Assembly (NCBI GenBank): GCA_903910385.1
Contig: CAIVZM010000039.1
Location: 1 to 54,727, forward strand
Source of the DNA: an uncultured Armatimonadota bacterium
GTDB lineage: Bacteria > Armatimonadota > Armatimonadia > Armatimonadales > Armatimonadaceae
Direction of reading: 5' to 3'
Length of the DNA: 54,727 bases
Shown here: positions 52,587 to 54,727 of the stretch, one piece after another
Numbering within the stretch: the first letter of the stretch is position 1
Layout of the letters: each line of letters begins with the position of its first letter
Notes under the pieces: generated by a model
The model's input: only the letters and a program-made list of their open reading frames with translations
Database searches by the model: none
What the model was told of the DNA's origin: nothing
Translations under genes and position numbers: made by a program

Positions 52587-52632
52587 TTTGTCTCCTGATA
52601 ATCTCGCCGTGAAATCTCCTGAAGCAGGGAGG

Positions 52633-53469
52633 TTATCCCCGTGACGGCTCTTTCATTCGTTCTCGTGCGGCGCGGGAAAGTTCGGCAAGGTGACCATCGT
52701 TTTGTAGCACCTGCTCCAGATGACGTTGCCGTTCCTCACCTGCTGTAGCGATCATCGCTTCGCCAAAAGCCCGGTCTATCCAGAATCGTGCGGCGCCTGA
52801 GAGATAATCGCGCAATTCTGCCAGTTTCTCCTCTGGGTAACGCTGGCAGAGATTGATCGTAAACATCCTGCGCCGCGACCCACCGCCGAATGCTGCATGT
52901 TTGGTGTTGTGGTTGAAGACAACGATATCCCCCGGCTGCGTCTCCAGTGCGACTGCCGGAACCTCGCGCCCGGCGACGCCCCAGCGTTCCGCGCTTTTCC
53001 CGATTTCTTGCTGTAGCTGATTGGCGTACCCTTCGCCGAGACGATGGCTACCGGGAATGACGCGCAATGCCCCAGTATCGCGGGTCAGTGGATCGAGATA
53101 AAAGGCGATCTTGATATGGCGTATTTCCGAATGCCAGCCATCGGAGTGCCAGCCAGTATCACCGACATAGTAGTTGCCATCGCTGCCCATATAATTGAAA
53201 TCATCGCCGCAGAGCGTCTTTGCAATGGCGAGAATACGCGGGTCATCCAGCAGGCTTGCCAATCGGGCGTCCTGATCGATAAAGGGGACGATACAGGAAC
53301 GCGCCGCGCCATCGTGCGGCCTCCCAAAATGTCCTCCGCCCTGTCGCTCCCATACCTCTTCAAAGACCGCTTGAATTTCTGCGATGCGATCCGATAACAG
53401 CCCCGGAAAACCCAGATAACCGAATGTCTCAAAAAACGCGCTTTCCTTATCGCTTAAACGATGCGTCAT
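52633..53469 (-). CDS. Phytanoyl-CoA dioxygenase-family (PhyH) protein
   Basis: 278 aa. Fe(II)/2-oxoglutarate oxygenase of the PhyH family; cupin fold. The Fe ligands are in WHSDGWHSE (HxD) with the distal His in VFNHNTKHAAFGG; the 2-oxoglutarate Arg is probably in RRRMFTINLCQRY. Substrates vary widely, from lipids to small metabolites. GGAGGGACATTACC precedes ATG 53469. It is monocistronic between a terminator and the REP-rich region. Confidence 0.9.
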   Translation of the reverse strand: MTHRLSDKESAFFETFGYLGFPGLLSDRIAEIQAVFEEVWERQGGGHFGRPHDGAARSCIVPFIDQDARLASLLDDPRILAIAKTLCGDDFNYMGSDGNYYVGDTGWHSDGWHSEIRHIKIAFYLDPLTRDTGALRVIPGSHRLGEGYANQLQQEIGKSAERWGVAGREVPAVALETQPGDIVVFNHNTKHAAFGGGSRRRMFTINLCQRYPEEKLAELRDYLSGAARFWIDRAFGEAMIATAGEERQRHLEQVLQNDGHLAELSRAARERMKEPSRG

Positions 53470-53748
53470 GGTAATGTCCCTCCGTCGGGTGCAATAATAC
53501 CCGATGATTGTTTCCTATATCGAAGGATGAGAATCTCGTTACCGCATTCGTGGTATGGAGCCAGAAATCCTTTTTGTTCTGTGAGGAACGACGCAATCCT
53601 TTGCGGAAACCGTAAACATTTCTTCCTGTCCCGTCTGCGAACGCTCGTCAATACAGCGAAAAACGGACCTGTCTCGCAACGTGCGCCAATGCAATGGAAT
53701 ATCGCCCAACCCCCGTGACTGCCAATGTTTTGCGTGTATATCAATGAC
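53470..53748. other. Intergenic stretch before the left REP array
   Basis: About 280 bp with short open frames on both strands but no recognised protein. A CGGGT...ACCCG hairpin lies near 53498-53515 upstream of phyH. The rest shows no structure I can name and may be old decayed sequence. Confidence 0.35.
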
Positions 53749-53962
53749 GTAGGGGCAAACCCCCGTGTTTGCCCGTCCCCCACCGTGTGGACACGGGGCG
53801 TTCGGGCGGGAATGAAGGGCAAATGTGGGGGTGGCGTAGGAAATCAAGGGCAAATGTGGGGTGGCGTAGGGAAATCAAGGGCAAATGTGGGGGTGGCGTA
53901 GAAATCAAGGGCAAATGTGGGGTGGCGTAGAAATCAAGGGCAAACACGGGGGTTTGCCCCTA
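53749..53962. repeat. Left RAYT-flanking REP-like array
   Basis: The array starts with an inverted hairpin: GGGCAAAC (53753-53760) with GTTTGCCC (53767-53774), preceded by GTAG. Four tandem units then start at 53817, 53848, 53879 and 53909 (periods 31, 31, 30 and 29 bp, all opening GGGCAAATGTGG and ending in AAATCAA). A terminal hairpin GGGCAAAC/GTTTGCCC with loop ACGGGG (53938-53959) ends in CCTAC. The RAYT stop codon lies in the last bases. Confidence 0.8.
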
Positions 53963-54577
53963 CGGGGTTCGGAACGTTGTGGGATAGGGAACGGCGTCTC
54001 TATCCACCGTTGCGTCCGTTTGACCATCGCGTTGCCGCAAATCGTTTTCGGCGTCTTCAGCCCATCGCGCCGGGTTACGATAAATGTATTCCCGAATCGC
54101 ATTCAGGGCGCGTTCGTCACGGATGATGAGTTCGTAATAATTTCGTTGCCACAAACGCCCCGGAAACGGAGGCCATTCTCCGGCATGAACCCGATCCGAA
54201 TATCGTTTCGTCGTCAATGATTTAAACCGTTGCACCATATCACCCACCGAAAATGGGCGGGCGACCCCCTGTGGTTGCCCCCCATCCAAAATGATAATGC
54301 CATGAATGTGATTCGGCATGACGACAAACGCATCCACATCTACGCCGGGGTAATGCAACGGTATCGCGTCCCATATCTCCTGTATCATGCGCCCCACGTC
54401 ATTCAGCCGCATCGTCTCACTGTCAATATCGCCAAAGAGACAGGTGCGATTCTCGGCGCAAATGGTAATGAAATACGCCCCGGCACAGGTATAATCGTAT
54501 CCCTTTAACCGAATTGACCGCCGATGCCGCCCCCACGCTGGTTCCGGCGCGTCATTCGATATATTGCCATTTCCCAT
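53960..54577 (-). CDS. REP-associated tyrosine transposase (RAYT, IS200/IS605-like)
   Basis: 205 aa, Y1 HUH nuclease. Motifs: FITICAENRTCLFGD at the N-terminus, the HUH signature in VVMPNHIHGIII, then RLWQRNYYELIIRDERALNAIREYIYRNPARW, which is characteristic of RAYT proteins and includes the catalytic Tyr region. RAYTs act on REP/REPIN hairpins, and here REP-like arrays touch both ends. The stop TAG overlaps the left array by 3 nt. AGGGGATG precedes ATG 54577. Full length, no frameshift seen. Confidence 0.9.
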   Translation of the reverse strand: MGNGNISNDAPEPAWGRHRRSIRLKGYDYTCAGAYFITICAENRTCLFGDIDSETMRLNDVGRMIQEIWDAIPLHYPGVDVDAFVVMPNHIHGIIILDGGQPQGVARPFSVGDMVQRFKSLTTKRYSDRVHAGEWPPFPGRLWQRNYYELIIRDERALNAIREYIYRNPARWAEDAENDLRQRDGQTDATVDRDAVPYPTTFRTP

Positions 54578-54578
54578 A

Positions 54579-54614
54579 AAATCATCCCCTAATACATGAA
54601 ATCATCCCCTAATA
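54579..54614. repeat. Direct repeat pair upstream of the RAYT gene
   Basis: AAATCATCCCCTAATA occurs at 54579-54594 and 54599-54614, period 20 bp, immediately upstream of the RAYT start. Candidate operator or transposase-binding site. Confidence 0.5.
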
Positions 54615-54617
54615 GAA

Positions 54618-54727
54618 GGGCAGACACGGTGGGATGAAGGGCAGACACGGTGGGATGAAGGGCGGACACGGTGGGGTGAAGGGCAGACACGGTGGGGTGA
54701 AGGGCAGACACGGGGGTCTGCCCCTAC
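54618..54727. repeat. Right RAYT-flanking REP-like array
   Basis: Units of exactly 21 bp opening GGGCAGACACGG start at 54618, 54639, 54660 and 54681. A fifth start at 54702 forms the terminal hairpin GGGCAGAC (54702-54709), loop ACGGGG, GTCTGCCC (54716-54723), then CTAC to the window edge. It may continue beyond the window. Confidence 0.8.

Noticed and set aside
53466-53853. Short minus-strand frames upstream of phyH
   Set aside because: Two overlapping frames with no similarity and a composition like intergenic repeats.
53817-53937. CRISPR array
   Set aside because: The regular 29-31 bp units have no unique spacers; they are tandem repeats adjacent to a RAYT gene.
54618-54701. CRISPR or iteron-type origin
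   Set aside because: 21-bp units are contiguous and lack spacers; no replication initiator is nearby, and they end in the RAYT-type hairpin.

Overview
The window (54.7 kb, moderately GC-rich) looks like chromosome from an Armatimonadota-type bacterium. Two DUF1559 pseudopilins carry the prepilin signature followed by a 'FPVFAQAR' stretch that I associate with that phylum. A PSCyt1/PSD1 plus DUF1501 pair of the Planctomycetes/Armatimonadota type is present, as are secretin and PilC-type genes. No rRNA, tRNA, CRISPR array or prophage was recognised. The assignment is inference from protein style; no phylogeny was computed.

Layout. 1-5014: the tail of a Gly-rich protein, a PilQ-like secretin, then aroC, aroK and aroB (the classic pilQ-aroK-aroB neighbourhood with aroC inserted). 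4998-10312: a tightly packed run of a small membrane protein, a PASTA Ser/Thr pseudokinase, rpe, a membrane protein, ribD and ribE. After a convergent zinc peptidase comes ribBA, so most of riboflavin synthesis is here except ribH. 12584-14645: a secreted DUF4412-like protein and a membrane-anchored EEP nuclease. 14652-17660 (minus): two PilC/GspF proteins separated by an unknown bitopic protein. 17703-23566 (minus): a glycosidase-like protein, transaldolase-like aldolase, a secreted alpha/alpha-barrel protein, a glycerophosphodiesterase, a small lipoprotein and a pseudopilin. 23773-30896 (plus): orphan GlmL/MutL, a small anchored protein, the PSCyt1-LamG-PSD1 protein and its DUF1501 partner. 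30926-32398 (minus): GH51 arabinofuranosidase. 32555-33571: a sugar-nucleotidyltransferase with a structured leader. 33705-38656 (minus): a LacI-led operon with pseudopilin, TPR protein and small anchored proteins. 38771-43238 (minus): lipoprotein, O-antigen-ligase/TPR protein and two GT2 glycosyltransferases. 43506-44633: rlmG. 44648-51194 (minus): a VWA/GATase-like protein and a three-gene Cys/His-rich, probably metal-related group. 51413-54727: a 2-hydroxyacid dehydrogenase, a cytochrome c remnant, a PhyH dioxygenase and a RAYT transposase embedded in REP-like arrays.

Most noteworthy: (1) a roughly 150-nt structured leader before the nucleotidyltransferase, in which one hairpin is both an intrinsic terminator and a Shine-Dalgarno sequester; (2) a RAYT gene bracketed by tandem arrays that end in hairpins whose stems covary; (3) a PASTA kinase that has lost the key catalytic residues; (4) several genes whose -10 box sits 6-8 nt from the start codon, implying leaderless mRNAs; (5) three 11-bp-spaced repeats between a pseudopilin and glmL.
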